Origin: Cytophagales bacterium
GTDB lineage: Bacteria; Bacteroidota; Bacteroidia; Cytophagales; Cyclobacteriaceae
DNA: 64,000 bases
Reading direction: 5' to 3'
NCBI GenBank assembly: GCA_033344775.1
Contig: JAWPMT010000004.1
Span: 372,001-436,000 of the forward strand
Below are positions 1 through 11,000 of the stretch, one piece after another (positions within the stretch are counted from its first letter, which is position 1; each line of letters starts with the position of its first letter). A program made the translations under genes and the position numbers. A model generated the notes under the pieces. The model was not told the DNA's origin. It ran no database searches and saw only the letters and a program-made list of their open reading frames with translations.

Positions 1-3000
1 CCTTTAAGCTTATAGCTCATTTGGCCAAAATAGGCCCCTGCCGAAGGTTCGTACAATTCATGAAAAAGGATGCCTTCCTGCAGCGGTGTGAGGGAATAAA
101 TATCTTCCACTTCACCAGTGAACTGATGATTGACCATTTCTAATTGATCGTAGCTAAGCTGGGAGAAGGTATAATCACTAGGAGTTGCTACTTGTTGATC
201 AACCGACACACAAAAGGTGATCAAATCTTCTAAATGCTGCTGATAGGATTGCATCAGGGATTGCATCGTTTCCTGATCAAAGCGCGCCTTACAGTAGGAT
301 ATGGTCAGCGCCAATTGGTTATCGCTGATAAATCCGGAGACGTCCAATTCATATTGGCACTGATTGTGAATACTTTGAGAACCAGCAGCGGCCGATAAGA
401 TCCTAAAATCACCGGACTCATTATCCAATTGCCCAAAGAAATTGAAGCTGATCTGAGGTGTCAGTTTGGTTTCAAACGCATGGTTTTCATTCCATTTCAG
501 AATATTATAATGCACCCCATGATTAGGGATGTTCCGTAGCATTTCCTTCGTTGTAATGAGCTGATGATGAGACCTGTCTTCCGATTTGCTTGTTGCTTCC
601 AGCACCACCGGGAAAATACTAGTAAACCAGCCTACTGTTCGACTCACATCTACTTCATCTGGGATAGCCTCCCTGCCATGACCTTCCATCGCCAGGATTA
701 TTCGATGCACATCAAATTGTGACGCTAATGCAAGGGACAATGCCGAAAGCAACAGGTCATTGATTTGTGTATTGTAAGCATGATGGGCTTCAAATAGGAG
801 TTTTTCAGTCGTAGCTGTTGACAATTGAAAAGAAACTGACCGGGTGTCCTTGCTGAGGTAATCAACAGAATCATGATCGGGCACCAATACATCTAGCTCA
901 GCTTGTTCCAGTTTCTTCCAATAATCCAGCTCTTTTTCGGGTATACTTATTTCATGAATCAACTTTTCTGCCCAGAACAGATAAGCATCCGTCTTGAGCG
1001 GTAGTTCAAAAGATTGACTTTTATGATGCTGTTGGTAAAGTGTCGCCAGGTCTTGCGTCAAAATTCTCCATGAAACCAGGTCAACGATCAGGTGATGTAC
1101 GACCATCAACAACCGTCTGTCTTCGTCGGTCTCGAAAACTGCCGCCTTGATCAGAGGACCGTTTTTTAAGTCAATGCTCTGCTGTAATGCATGAACTTTG
1201 GCTTCTATTTCTTCAGTTGTTTGATGCTCGGTTTCTTTTTTAAGATCAATCCATTCTAATACGAATGGATGCTCTATCCCGCCGTTCACTTGGCTGTCGC
1301 CATCAAAAACCAAACGCAACCCATCGTGATGTGTTAACAAGTGGTTGAGCATCAACTGTAGCCCTTCAAAATCAATACCTTCGGGAATATCCAGCCATAC
1401 CGATTGATTGTAGTGATGCGCGGCAGTTAATTTCCAACTAAAGAACTCTTTTTGGATGGGTGTAAGTGGAGCAGCCCCTTGGATCAAAGACTGATCTGGT
1501 ACGCGTTGCAAAGTCCTCATTTGTTTTGCCAGATCTCTTAGGACCGGGAAATCAAAGATTTCTCTCAAACCAATTTCATACTGCTTATTCTGAAGCTTCG
1601 ACTTGATCTGAATGGCCTTGATAGAATCCCCTCCGATGTGGAAGAAATGATCGGAAATCCCGATGTGTGCATGATTCAATACACTCCGGCAGATATCCAA
1701 TAACACTTGTTCTTCTTGAGTAGCGGGAAGTTCTAATTCAACCGAGTCACTGTCCAGATTAGCATACAATTCTGCCAACGCTCTTTTATCTGTCTTGCCG
1801 TTGCTGGTGAGTGGCAATTGTTTGATGAAAGAAAAACGATTCGGCACCATGTAGTCCGGTAGTCGATGCTTCATCTCTAAATGCATTGTTGTAGAGGTCA
1901 ATGCTTCCTCCTCTGTAACCACAACGGCAAACAATTCAGCACTCTCTCCTAAGCGGTCCGGCATCGCCATTACTACGGCATCCAATACACTTTCATGGGT
2001 ACACAAATGATGTTCAACTTCGCCAGGTTCGATGCGGTAGCCTCTGATTTTGATTTGATCGTCGATACGCCCCTTCAGAACGATGCGACCATCTGGTAAC
2101 CATCGGCCTTTGTCTCCACTACAATAAATCTTTTCCCCGGGCACAAATGGACTTTCCACGAACCTTTGATTCGTGATCTCTTCTTGATTGAGGTATCCGG
2201 CTCCTACTCCAATTCCTGCGATACATATCTCCCCATCCATCCCAACAGGCACTAACTCTCTATGCTGATTTAGGATATAGATCCTGGTGTTGTCGATGGG
2301 TTTTCCTATATCAATGAGCCCTTCGCTAGAAACCGGTCCGGCAATACAGCCAATGGTGGTCTCCGTTGGCCCATATTCATTTTCAATGCACAAGTCAGGG
2401 TTAATGGACCATAACTTCGACGTGTGCGTTCGTTTCAATTGCTCTCCGCCGGTGATCACGACCCGTACATTGCTCTCCTTCATTTCCGGGATCAGCGAAA
2501 TGTGGGTAGGCGTAAGTTTCACCGTATCAATAGGAGTGTCAGCACTAAATACCGCTCCTAAAATTTCATCTACCCCAGTATCCATTGGAAAAATGGATAA
2601 GGATTTGCCCCGTGACAAAGGGCTGAAGATACTGGTCAGGGTAAGGTCGAAACTTATGGAAGTGAATAGGCCGAAATTCCCTGCTACGCCATCATTGAAA
2701 TAGTAATCACTGGCCCAATTCAGATAATTACGGAGATTCTGATGCTGCAAGACACATCCCTTAGGTCGTCCCGTAGAACCTGAAGTATAGATCACATAAG
2801 CTACTTCGCTCGGATCAATTGAGGATTCAGGGTCGGTTGACTCATAGCCTTCCAGCCAATCATCAGTAATTTCTCCTTCGTCCAACATCAATAAGTCCAG
2901 GTTGGCAACATTCAACTGACCAACCAAATGAGATTGGGTGAGTAGCAATTCAAGCGAAGCATCTTCAATCACTGACGAAAGGCGATCACCTTGCTTTGAA

Positions 3001-4625
3001 GCATCCATGGGCACGAAGGCTGCTCCTGATTTTAAGACGCCAAGAATTCCTACCAGCAATTCATAGCTACGATCCATGCAGACACCAACAAAATCTCCCG
3101 GTCCGATTTCCAGCTCTTGCAAATAATGACAAAGTCGATTGGCATGGGCATTGAGTGTGCCATAAGTCCACGATTGATCACGAAAAAAGACCGCTGTATT
3201 CTTGGGTGAAAGTGAAGCTTGAGCTTGAAAGGCATCAACAAACGTCTGATCACCTGGAAATGGTTTTTCGGTTTCGTTGAACGTTTCCAGCAATAAATGC
3301 CTGTCAGCTTTAGGTAGATGTGCTATTTCACTAATAGACGTATCCAGCGAATCAGGTAACGTGTCAATCAGATGATTCAGATGTCCAAGTATTTGGCGGA
3401 CCTGATCTACCTCCACATATTGCTTATTATAACTTAAATCAAAGGCTATCTCTTCATCGTCCTGATAGTCCCTGATGAAAAAAGTAAGCGGCATCGCTCC
3501 CACTCCTCCTGAAAGGGGAATGATTCTCGAAGGGGAACCATCGATCGTTGGTGTATAACGATGTTTCTCAAATGAAAACGTGATGTCAATCAGATTCCCT
3601 TCCAATTCAGTTGCATGACTTTTTATATCCTTTTGGATCTCGTTGAAAGGAAATCGTTGGTACCGGTAGTTCTGTCTGAGCTCGGACTTGATCAAATTCA
3701 TCAGGTCGAGCAGGTTCTGTCCGGGTTCAACTTGCAACCTCAGTGGAGATATACCAGTAAAGAGTCCAGACGTATTTTTCTCCGCGAAATTGCCCCTGTT
3801 GAGGATCGGGATGCCAATCACCCAATCGTATTTTTGGTAAATCTTACTGAAGTATAAGAATATTGTTGCCAGGAAAAAGTGAAATTCCGATACCTTGTGT
3901 TCAGTACATGCTTCAATTACTCTGGCGTATTTTTTTCTATCGATGAATATCGTTTCTTTCGGAGCTACTCCCGGCTGATACACCCCTTCCGGGGATGGAA
4001 GCAGTGAATCTGGCAGAGGAAATATTTTATTCTTCCAAAAAGATCTGGCAGCAGCAAATTGCTCAGACTTTTCATACTTGATGTCCTCATAAATGAACTC
4101 TTGAAAGGAGAAGATTTTGTCGGATGTATATGACTCATCTTCCTTCATCGCCGTATAAATGTCTGATACGCGATTTACCATGAGGGATATCGCCCAGCCA
4201 TCAAGCATGATATGATGTGCCCTGATGTACCAAATGGATTCATTCGGGCCTAAATGCAACAACAAGTAATGAAACAAGAGATTCGAGGACGTAAGATCAA
4301 ACGGTTTCTTGAAATCATCCTTCATAAAATCCAATGCCACTGCAAAGGGATCATCCCGATCCGAAAAGTCTACTTCATCTATTGGAATTTCGATCTCAGG
4401 TAGGAAAACCTGATAGGGCTCTTCTTCAAAAAGACGTATTTGAGTTCGAAAAGCGTCATTTTCGGCAAAAAACTGTTGAGCTGCTTTTCTAAATCGGACA
4501 CTCTCCAATCGCCCTTTGACATGATTATATCCACCAATATTATAAACAGCGGTGTTGGGATATAGTTGTTCTTCCAGCCATATGGCCTTCTGATTCCCAG
4601 TGAGTGGGTTCTTTTCTAACGGCAT
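1..4625 (-). CDS. Non-ribosomal peptide synthetase, C-A-T-E-C..., 3' part cut off by window edge
   Basis: The reading frame is open from an ATG at 4625 to the left edge (about 1541 codons), so the C-terminus is missing. Domains in order: a condensation domain with HHIMLDG (about residues 136-143); an adenylation domain with WTYGTL (~482), YTSGSTGRPKG (~612), NEYGPTE (~750), RGYRIEPGEVE (~862) and a NGKTDKRAL core; a carrier domain with IGGDSIKAI (serine ~998); an epimerisation domain with PLTPIQKEFF (~1055), HHLIVDLVSW (~1177), EGHGRE (~1313) and RTVGWFT (~1335); then the first motif of a second C domain, SLTPLQEGILFHELYEP (~1510). The GGDS form of the carrier motif is typical of carriers that precede an E domain. 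Aligned by eye to GrsA, the pocket reads D-L-T-K-I-G-E-I-G, close to the published Asn code, so the module probably loads Asn and makes D-Asn. The upstream partner subunit is not visible; the downstream modules lie outside the window. Confidence 0.95.
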   Translation of the reverse strand, partial: MPLEKNPLTGNQKAIWLEEQLYPNTAVYNIGGYNHVKGRLESVRFRKAAQQFFAENDAFRTQIRLFEEEPYQVFLPEIEIPIDEVDFSDRDDPFAVALDFMKDDFKKPFDLTSSNLLFHYLLLHLGPNESIWYIRAHHIMLDGWAISLMVNRVSDIYTAMKEDESYTSDKIFSFQEFIYEDIKYEKSEQFAAARSFWKNKIFPLPDSLLPSPEGVYQPGVAPKETIFIDRKKYARVIEACTEHKVSEFHFFLATIFLYFSKIYQKYDWVIGIPILNRGNFAEKNTSGLFTGISPLRLQVEPGQNLLDLMNLIKSELRQNYRYQRFPFNEIQKDIKSHATELEGNLIDITFSFEKHRYTPTIDGSPSRIIPLSGGVGAMPLTFFIRDYQDDEEIAFDLSYNKQYVEVDQVRQILGHLNHLIDTLPDSLDTSISEIAHLPKADRHLLLETFNETEKPFPGDQTFVDAFQAQASLSPKNTAVFFRDQSWTYGTLNAHANRLCHYLQELEIGPGDFVGVCMDRSYELLVGILGVLKSGAAFVPMDASKQGDRLSSVIEDASLELLLTQSHLVGQLNVANLDLLMLDEGEITDDWLEGYESTDPESSIDPSEVAYVIYTSGSTGRPKGCVLQHQNLRNYLNWASDYYFNDGVAGNFGLFTSISFDLTLTSIFSPLSRGKSLSIFPMDTGVDEILGAVFSADTPIDTVKLTPTHISLIPEMKESNVRVVITGGEQLKRTHTSKLWSINPDLCIENEYGPTETTIGCIAGPVSSEGLIDIGKPIDNTRIYILNQHRELVPVGMDGEICIAGIGVGAGYLNQEEITNQRFVESPFVPGEKIYCSGDKGRWLPDGRIVLKGRIDDQIKIRGYRIEPGEVEHHLCTHESVLDAVVMAMPDRLGESAELFAVVVTEEEALTSTTMHLEMKHRLPDYMVPNRFSFIKQLPLTSNGKTDKRALAELYANLDSDSVELELPATQEEQVLLDICRSVLNHAHIGISDHFFHIGGDSIKAIQIKSKLQNKQYEIGLREIFDFPVLRDLAKQMRTLQRVPDQSLIQGAAPLTPIQKEFFSWKLTAAHHYNQSVWLDIPEGIDFEGLQLMLNHLLTHHDGLRLVFDGDSQVNGGIEHPFVLEWIDLKKETEHQTTEEIEAKVHALQQSIDLKNGPLIKAAVFETDEDRRLLMVVHHLIVDLVSWRILTQDLATLYQQHHKSQSFELPLKTDAYLFWAEKLIHEISIPEKELDYWKKLEQAELDVLVPDHDSVDYLSKDTRSVSFQLSTATTEKLLFEAHHAYNTQINDLLLSALSLALASQFDVHRIILAMEGHGREAIPDEVDVSRTVGWFTSIFPVVLEATSKSEDRSHHQLITTKEMLRNIPNHGVHYNILKWNENHAFETKLTPQISFNFFGQLDNESGDFRILSAAAGSQSIHNQCQYELDVSGFISDNQLALTISYCKARFDQETMQSLMQSYQQHLEDLITFCVSVDQQVATPSDYTFSQLSYDQLEMVNHQFTGEVEDIYSLTPLQEGILFHELYEPSAGAYFGQMSYKLK

Positions 4626-4944
4626 GCTGATCTCGTCTATGTTGGTGTATGCTTAACGCCATTCAATGGTTCCTAACGTTGAGAAAGGAGCATTCAAAGA
4701 CGCTTCAACAAATCTAAGATCATCTGCATGTGTTTGGTAAATTCAAGCCAATAAAATTTAATTCTTTTGTTTCAACCGACAATTGAGGGCAGATATTCGA
4801 TCAAAAGGAAGTTGTTCTTCTAAATAGAAGATCACCGAACACTTTACAACCGGAAAAGGCCTGTATTTTACGGCGGTAAATCATCTATTCAATCAGGCTT
4901 TTTCTTATAAATGCTGCATTTTCTTCCAGAAAATGCAATGGTAT
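4626..4944. other. Intergenic gap between NRPS and small secreted protein
   Basis: No convincing coding frame. On the minus strand there is a TAGATTTG box (4716 to 4709) matching the Bacteroidota -7 consensus TAnnTTTG, about 85 nt before the NRPS start; a -33 partner at normal spacing is not clear. A perfect 9-bp inverted repeat TGCATTTTC/GAAAATGCA (4915-4923/4929-4937) lies just past the stop of the 4945-5526 gene but lacks a T-tract on either side, so it is at best a weak terminator or RNA-stabilising hairpin. Confidence 0.4.
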
Positions 4945-5526
4945 TCACTCATTGTTTTCAGCGGGGCTTAAGTAGGATTCTGTGAGTTTCAAAAAATATG
5001 CTTCGTACTCGTCATAATTATCTCCTTCAGATCGCGGCTGGTACTTTCCTCGAGCCTTCATACCGATCAACTCATCGTTTTGGAAATAGTACACTTTTGT
5101 TGTCTTTCTGGTTTTCTCTGGGTCATACCATTTCTTTAATCCCATCATCCTGGCGCGACCCTCATCCTGATCAATAGGTGCGTTGTATTTGTAATAGACC
5201 TCAGCAATCATGAGTAATTCTCCTTTCCGCAGATAAAATGCCCGTTCCTGGCGAAATTCTTTCGTAAAGTCAGCCGCATCAACCTTCACCAATGCTTGAT
5301 TGTCGAAAAACTTGGTCGCCTCATTCCCTTGATTTGAAAACTCAAAGCCCCTCATTTCCTGTATGCTGAAAGCCGTGAGGTTCTTGTCAATTTTCTTGCA
5401 GTATTTTTCTATCACCCCGATTTGCTGCTCAAAACTCTGGGTTCTTCCAGGTAAACATGACAATAAGATAAATGCAGAAATGGCGTATGTAATTACACAC
5501 TTGTGGTGAATGGCGGCGATGTACAT
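4945..5526 (-). CDS. Small secreted protein of unknown function
   Basis: 193 residues from the ATG at 5526. An upstream in-frame TTG at 5556 only adds ten residues before the signal sequence, so the ATG is preferred. The N-terminus (MYIAAIHHK, a hydrophobic stretch, then SCLPGRTQS) looks like a signal peptide, possibly with a lipoprotein-type cysteine. The mature part is mixed alpha/beta, rich in charged and aromatic residues, with repeated lysine- and tyrosine-containing segments (e.g. KKWYDPEKTRKTTKVYYF). No family recognised. It stands alone between the NRPS and the first alginate lyase gene with over 200 nt on each side, so context does not suggest a role. Confidence 0.7.
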   Translation of the reverse strand: MYIAAIHHKCVITYAISAFILLSCLPGRTQSFEQQIGVIEKYCKKIDKNLTAFSIQEMRGFEFSNQGNEATKFFDNQALVKVDAADFTKEFRQERAFYLRKGELLMIAEVYYKYNAPIDQDEGRARMMGLKKWYDPEKTRKTTKVYYFQNDELIGMKARGKYQPRSEGDNYDEYEAYFLKLTESYLSPAENNE

Positions 5527-5768
5527 GTCAGGTCGATTATTTGTCAATACCAGCAATCAGGATGGCTAATTCCTGATCACTCTCTTTAAAACTGACTGAA
5601 TCTGAAGAAAGTTATCGTTGACCCAGCAGCTTTGTGCAATGAAGATAGCCTTAATTCAGTATTTCATAGTGAAGCATGCTGGAAAACTTCATTCCCAATC
5701 GATGAATACCTGAAAATCTCGGACAAGCAGTAAAAAGATTTCAAAACATCATCCTACCAAAATTGACA

Positions 5769-6845
5769 TCAATCGTTCTTAATGAAATAACCTTCATTAG
5801 AGATTGCAGCGTCACTCACCACGATGGTCGCTTCTTTGAACCATACTTCAGCATAGTTGCCCGTTTCATATTGTTTTCGAATATCGCCTCCATAAATATC
5901 AGCAGCGGAACACCACAGTGGATTTACATCAGGCGACTTGCCATTGGTTTGATTATAAGCACCCAATTTAAAAAACAGCCCTTCCTCTGCATAGGCATTA
6001 CTTCGTTCGAGTCCATCTTGCCCAATTGAGAGGAATAAGTCCCGCGTTTGATTGGGGATATCTGCTGCCGCGGTGTAAACCGATTTGATGAGGTTTTTAG
6101 TAAAGGTCTTTGTTTCATGTCCTTGGCTTTTGAAAGTCAGGTGCATCAATCCATCCTTGACTTCTACTTCGTAACTAAATTCTTCACCAAGCTCGATCCC
6201 TTCCTCGGGCTCATCAGGATAAGTATCTCCGTCTTCTCCAACGACAGAAAAGTCATCACCCCATACGGCCGTTGAAAAGTCCCATCGTCCACTATTGTCT
6301 TCTCCTGCTGTATTGATCTCATAATGCCAGAAAACAGATCCTTTGGTGTGCCCGGGAAACTTTTTGTAGAAAATCTTCAGCGGTTCATTCTCATGTCCGT
6401 CCGCACTATGAATCTGACCTACTACAACGGAATAAGATGCGGCTACACTAGCGTCACCAGTAGCGGATACTTGCATTACTTTTAGCGTAGCCGTAAGTTT
6501 TGCATCTGTTGTTGGCAACCACTTTTTTCGTTGGGCCAGCTCCGTTCTGGTATTGTTTGAAGTGCCATGTGTATCTCCCGAATTCGGCGCTTTGAATACC
6601 ACCCAATTTCCATAGCTCTGTTTGGTTGTATAGAAGAAATCCTGATGATTAAAATTAATCGCCTGGCCAGCATTTGAACCATCACCCAATATCAGGTTCC
6701 AATGTTCAAAAAACGGAATAACATCACTGGCATAGGCTAATTCATCAGCCTCCGAATTTTCTGTATGCTGTTGTTTATTCGAACAACCGAATAATACTGA
6801 TATTCCCATCAGAAATAACAGTTTCGGCACAAATCTCATGTTCAT
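5769..6845 (-). CDS. PL7 alginate lyase-like lipoprotein
   Basis: 358 residues. A lipobox (SVLFGC, Cys21) marks an outer-membrane or surface lipoprotein. The single catalytic beta-jelly-roll carries the three PL7 landmarks: RTELAQ (R100-Q105), QIH (144-146) and FFKLGAYNQ (291-299). The first deviates from the usual R(S/T)ELR: the last Arg is Ala here. PL7 enzymes cleave alginate by beta-elimination using the Gln and His of QIH and a Tyr of the YFKAG-type motif. It is a close paralogue of the lipoprotein at 26795-27829 (shared blocks such as GQIHSA and KIFYKKFPGHTKGSV). It lies downstream of the GntR gene at 7049-7759 on the same strand with a gap of 203 nt, so it may have its own promoter. 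Alginate activity is inferred from family and neighbourhood; endo or exo mode cannot be told. Confidence 0.88.
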   Translation of the reverse strand: MNMRFVPKLLFLMGISVLFGCSNKQQHTENSEADELAYASDVIPFFEHWNLILGDGSNAGQAINFNHQDFFYTTKQSYGNWVVFKAPNSGDTHGTSNNTRTELAQRKKWLPTTDAKLTATLKVMQVSATGDASVAASYSVVVGQIHSADGHENEPLKIFYKKFPGHTKGSVFWHYEINTAGEDNSGRWDFSTAVWGDDFSVVGEDGDTYPDEPEEGIELGEEFSYEVEVKDGLMHLTFKSQGHETKTFTKNLIKSVYTAAADIPNQTRDLFLSIGQDGLERSNAYAEEGLFFKLGAYNQTNGKSPDVNPLWCSAADIYGGDIRKQYETGNYAEVWFKEATIVVSDAAISNEGYFIKND

Positions 6846-7048
6846 TTTAGCAATTTTTTTTGGCTGGCAAGTACAAGATTCCCCCCTTGAAGGACTCCTT
6901 TAAATTTACTAAATATATATGGGCTAAAATAAGGTTTGTAGTATCTATTTAACCACCGCTGATTCCACTGATTCAAATCAACAATTGATTAATTCAGGAC
7001 TTAGAAAGATAATAACGATGTTGATGAATAATGCCTGGACTTTCAGGT

Positions 7049-7759
7049 CTAAACTTCGCGCTCATTCACAAAATTAGTGATGTCTCTCAAGTGCTCGGTC
7101 ATGACTTGACCGGCTCCCTCGACATCCTGAATTCTGATTTTTTCAAGTAGCTTTTCGTGTTGCAAATCAACCCCTTTGGACCTCCCGTTACCACAAACAT
7201 CGTGCTCCTTAAAATAAGTCAGGATATCTGGCGTGATGATCAACATAAGAGATTTAAGCACTGTGTTTTTACTGGCTTCTGCAATTTTTATATGAAATAA
7301 AAGGTCCTCTTCAACGCCATACTCGTCTTTTATCAGTTTTTCTTTGTGAGCAAACAGTGCCTCTTCAATTTCCTTTAAGTCTTGTTCCGTCCGCTTCTCT
7401 GCCGCAAGCATAGCGGCATGTCTCTCAAGGATCGTTCTTGTATTCACCAACGATTTGAAGTCTGTCGTATTCAGGTTGAGCATATTCGTGATCAAACCTT
7501 CTAATGCTGGCAAACCTAATCCCGCAACCACCGTTCCGCTTTGAGGATGTGTTTTTAGGATACCATAAAATTCAAGCTTGCGAAGTGCATCTCTTAAATG
7601 GGTTCGACCTACGCCCAATTTTTCACACATCCGACGTTCGGAGGGCAGTTTATCACCTGCCTTGATCTGGCCTGACGAAATCAGGTCCTTGATTTGTCGT
7701 ATGATCTTATCCGGCGTTGATTCGACTTTTATCTTTGAAAAGCTATTAAGTAGCTCCAT
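7049..7759 (-). CDS. FadR-family GntR transcriptional regulator (copy 1)
   Basis: 236 residues. The N-terminal winged helix (about 15-80) shows the GntR signature ISSGQIKAGDKLPSERRMCE and LRDALRKLEFYGILKT; the C-terminal all-helical FCD ligand-binding domain spans about 95-230. FadR/UxuR-type GntR proteins are usually repressors released by sugar acids or their breakdown products. This is one of three paralogues in the window (also at 23458 and 44563) with nearly superimposable N-termini (M-E-L/V-L-x-x-F-S-x-I). Unlike the other two, its upstream region has only a degenerate copy of the shared 16-bp palindrome (7798-7813). The cognate inducer may be KDG or DEH (inference). Confidence 0.93.
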   Translation of the reverse strand: MELLNSFSKIKVESTPDKIIRQIKDLISSGQIKAGDKLPSERRMCEKLGVGRTHLRDALRKLEFYGILKTHPQSGTVVAGLGLPALEGLITNMLNLNTTDFKSLVNTRTILERHAAMLAAEKRTEQDLKEIEEALFAHKEKLIKDEYGVEEDLLFHIKIAEASKNTVLKSLMLIITPDILTYFKEHDVCGNGRSKGVDLQHEKLLEKIRIQDVEGAGQVMTEHLRDITNFVNEREV

Positions 7760-7797
7760 CGTATACTATGCTCAATTTAAACTGTCATCATGAAATG

Positions 7798-7813
7798 ATG
7801 GTCAGTCAAATTT
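7798..7813. promoter_or_regulatory. Degenerate GntR operator candidate
   Basis: The sequence ATGGTCAGTCAAATTT resembles the perfect AATTGGTCGACCAATT site found at four other places (TGGTC and CAA half-sites kept, centre altered). It begins 39 nt upstream of the GntR copy 1 start, a position comparable with the perfect sites upstream of copies 2 and 3. An overlapping CATCAT-GAA-ATGATG inverted repeat (7788-7802) is an alternative element. Confidence 0.35.
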
Positions 7814-8053
7814 AATCGGAATCAGATTAATGTCAAATCAGCAAATGCGGACCTTTCTTCAGAAAATGTGCTTAATAATGCGTAATTCTGACATCTTCTT
7901 CTGCGCAAACGATTGTAAAGCAAAAACAGCCTTAATTATAACTGATTGGCAATCAAGGCACTAAGCCAACATCGAGATTGAATTTAAATACAATAATTCT
8001 TTATAATGAGAGTAGCTGTTTATTCCAGGCAATTAAGATCTACTAACAACGGC

Positions 8054-11000
8054 TTATCTCTTGATAATTCTAGACCTTTGGATCGTTCCCCTACCTTCCA
8101 ATTTTACAAGATAAATTCCAGCTTTCAGGGCACCAATATCTAGTGTCTTGCTTTCGGGGATGTTAATTTTCATGATGACCATTCCCGACTGATCGTAAAC
8201 CGTGAGGCGATCATATTCCGCTGCTCCCTGAATACTTACAGTTGCGTTTGCAGGATTAGGCATAAAGACGATCTCATCTTCTGTGTCCTGGATAGCATTT
8301 AAAATGGTACTTATTACAATGATTTCTGTGGTTGAAATGTATCCCCCATCCTCTGTCGTTACTGTAATGGTGGCAGTTCCAGCGGTTATCGCGGTTACTA
8401 GTCCGTTCTCATCAACATTGGCTACAGACGCATCACTGGAGCTAAATCTAACCGCTTTATTAGTTGCATGTGAAGGGCTAATGGTGGCCGTAAGTTGCTG
8501 CGTTTCTCCTTCCAAAAGCTCGATGCTTGATTGGTCCAGTACAACTCCGGTCACCAACACTTCTTCCCGCTCACCTTCCCCAAACACGCGGAGTTCTGTC
8601 AGACTGACCCAGGGACCAGTATAATCCTGGGCTCCTGTTACTGTAATTCTTATGAACCTGGATACAACATTGTCAATTGCGCCGACTATTGGAGCTGCAA
8701 CCGAACCAGGTGCGCTGTTATTAGATTTATCAACCAGTGTCGAATAAGTCCCGTCTTCCGTAAGAGAACCTTCAATCGTAAACTGATAGGCGCGTGCTTC
8801 ATGGGATACAACCTCTACCTGGCTAATGGCAATATCTCCCCCTAAGTCCACGGTAGCTGATTGCGGAAAGTCCCGGACGGACCACCTTGAATCGGTATCA
8901 CCATCTACAAGATTGGCAGGCACATTAGCTCCATCAGCAGTACCGGAACCGACAATGGGTTGGCCTAATGCCCAATTTAACTCCGTTGATAGCGCCAGAA
9001 CCTGAATGACCATCGTATCCGTGTACCCTCCCTCATCGGTGGTCACCGTTATGGTAACTGTTCCCGCAGAAATTCCGGTTACTAAACCATCTTCGCTTAC
9101 GGTGGCAATACTTTCATCTTCAGAAACAAAATTGACAATTTGATTCGTCGCATCAGCAGGTGAAATAGCCGCTTCCAGTTGTAAAATCCCTCCAATAGCA
9201 ACTGCTCCATCAATCTCTTCCAGGTTCACACCGGTCACATCTACAGGAACACTCACCGTGATATTCGTACTCAACGATGTTCTGGAACCTCCTTCGTTAT
9301 CAGTCGCTCTGGCGGTGAAAGTATAGGCACCTTCCTCATATCCAGTCAAGGTAAATGAATATGGAGCTGAGGCAACTTCTCCTATCTTATTATCACCACC
9401 TTCAAAGAATTCTACTTTGGTAATTGTTCCATCTGAATCTTCTGCCTCTGCCGTTATCGTGATGTCACTACCCGGCTCGAAATTGGTGTTGTTCGCAGGA
9501 GAGGTAATGCTTATGGACGGAAATCGATTCTGTTGTTCGCCGTTTTCTTCAAACAACTCATCAAAATGTGCCGTGGCCTCACCATTGTCTTGCAGATATA
9601 CCCCTGCCTTCCAGTAGCTTGGGAAGGTCCAGAAGGAAACATCCATATTCACTTTCTCCTCCCCTTCAAAGTCGATGATCATGTTGCCATCTACCAAACG
9701 GATATCACAATTGAAGTATCCTCCGGGATCTTCACCTAGATCAATGTGGGTCGTATTGACACCTCCGTCATCAGTCTTAATGGCTGCCCAGATGTGATTG
9801 GCCGGCGCTTTCGTCTGATGTTTATAGATCCTTAATAAAGGTTTATTGGGTCCATCACCGACATTGGCATCATCGTGGATTTGCATGACAGTGACCTGAT
9901 CACAGGTCTGCTCCACAATATCAATTCTCCCATGTAAAGAGCGATTACCCTGGGTGAGGTCCCAATTCGTCTCATTTCTAAGCTCTGTGCGCATGCTTTC
10001 TCCTGACTGATGGAACAATATCTTATCACCATCCACAACATAGAAATATTCAGGATGGGTGTAGCCATCATTCAAGGCATCTTTATCTCTCAGCGTTGAA
10101 CTGGTAGGTGCTTGCAGTTTACATTCTGCCAGAAATGGCTGAAATCTTGGAATATCAGATGGAGCAGCATACTCAGTTGGGGGAACAGGCGCTGAATGTG
10201 ATACATCCAATGCGAAGAATGATACCTGTGCATACTCATCGACATCTCCCGCATTGTTTTGGTTATAGTTTCCAGCCTTGAAGTACATCCAGTCATTGGC
10301 AAAGCCACTATCAGTCATGTCTATTTCCTGAACCACATCTTCTTTACCTTCTCTCATGATCGTTACCGTCAAGGTGTTGAAAACGACCTTGATCTCGTAG
10401 CTAAACTTCTCTCCAAGGGCAATTCCATCTTCCGGGTCTTCGGCATCATCACTTCGGCTACCGATCATGTCATACCATTGCTCAGCACTAGTAGTAGGTT
10501 CATGCGCCACATAAATGGACCCTTTGGTATGCCCAGGTAATTTGCGATAATACAATCGACAAGGTTCATCATCAGAAGCATGTATTTGGCCCACGATCGT
10601 TCGTCCAACCTTACGAAACTCATCTGAAGTCTCTGACACGTGATCCACTGCCAGTGTAGCAGTCATGACGCCATCTACACCGCCAGCCGCTTGTTGGTTT
10701 TCCATGGTTGATGAAGAGAAAACCCAGTTGTTCCCGTTGATTCCTTGTGTGGGAATACTATTATCTTCCCTCCGGATCATTTCCCTCAGCTCATTTCTAG
10801 GGTAAGTGCTCCCTCCTGTCATCCCGTCATTCGGACACCAGAAAACCATGGCGCCAGTATTGGGATCGGTATAAAACTCCCCTTCTCTGTTGAAACCGTT
10901 TGATAACACATCAACAGGGACTTCTTGCTGATTGGGTCGCGTCAGTTTCCAATAGGAAAGGTCGAAATTACCACTAGGCGGGACACTTGTGTCTAGCTCT

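Noticed and set aside
2287-2703. Plus-strand open frame of 138 codons
   Set aside because: Lies wholly within the NRPS adenylation domain on the other strand and has no protein-like signature.
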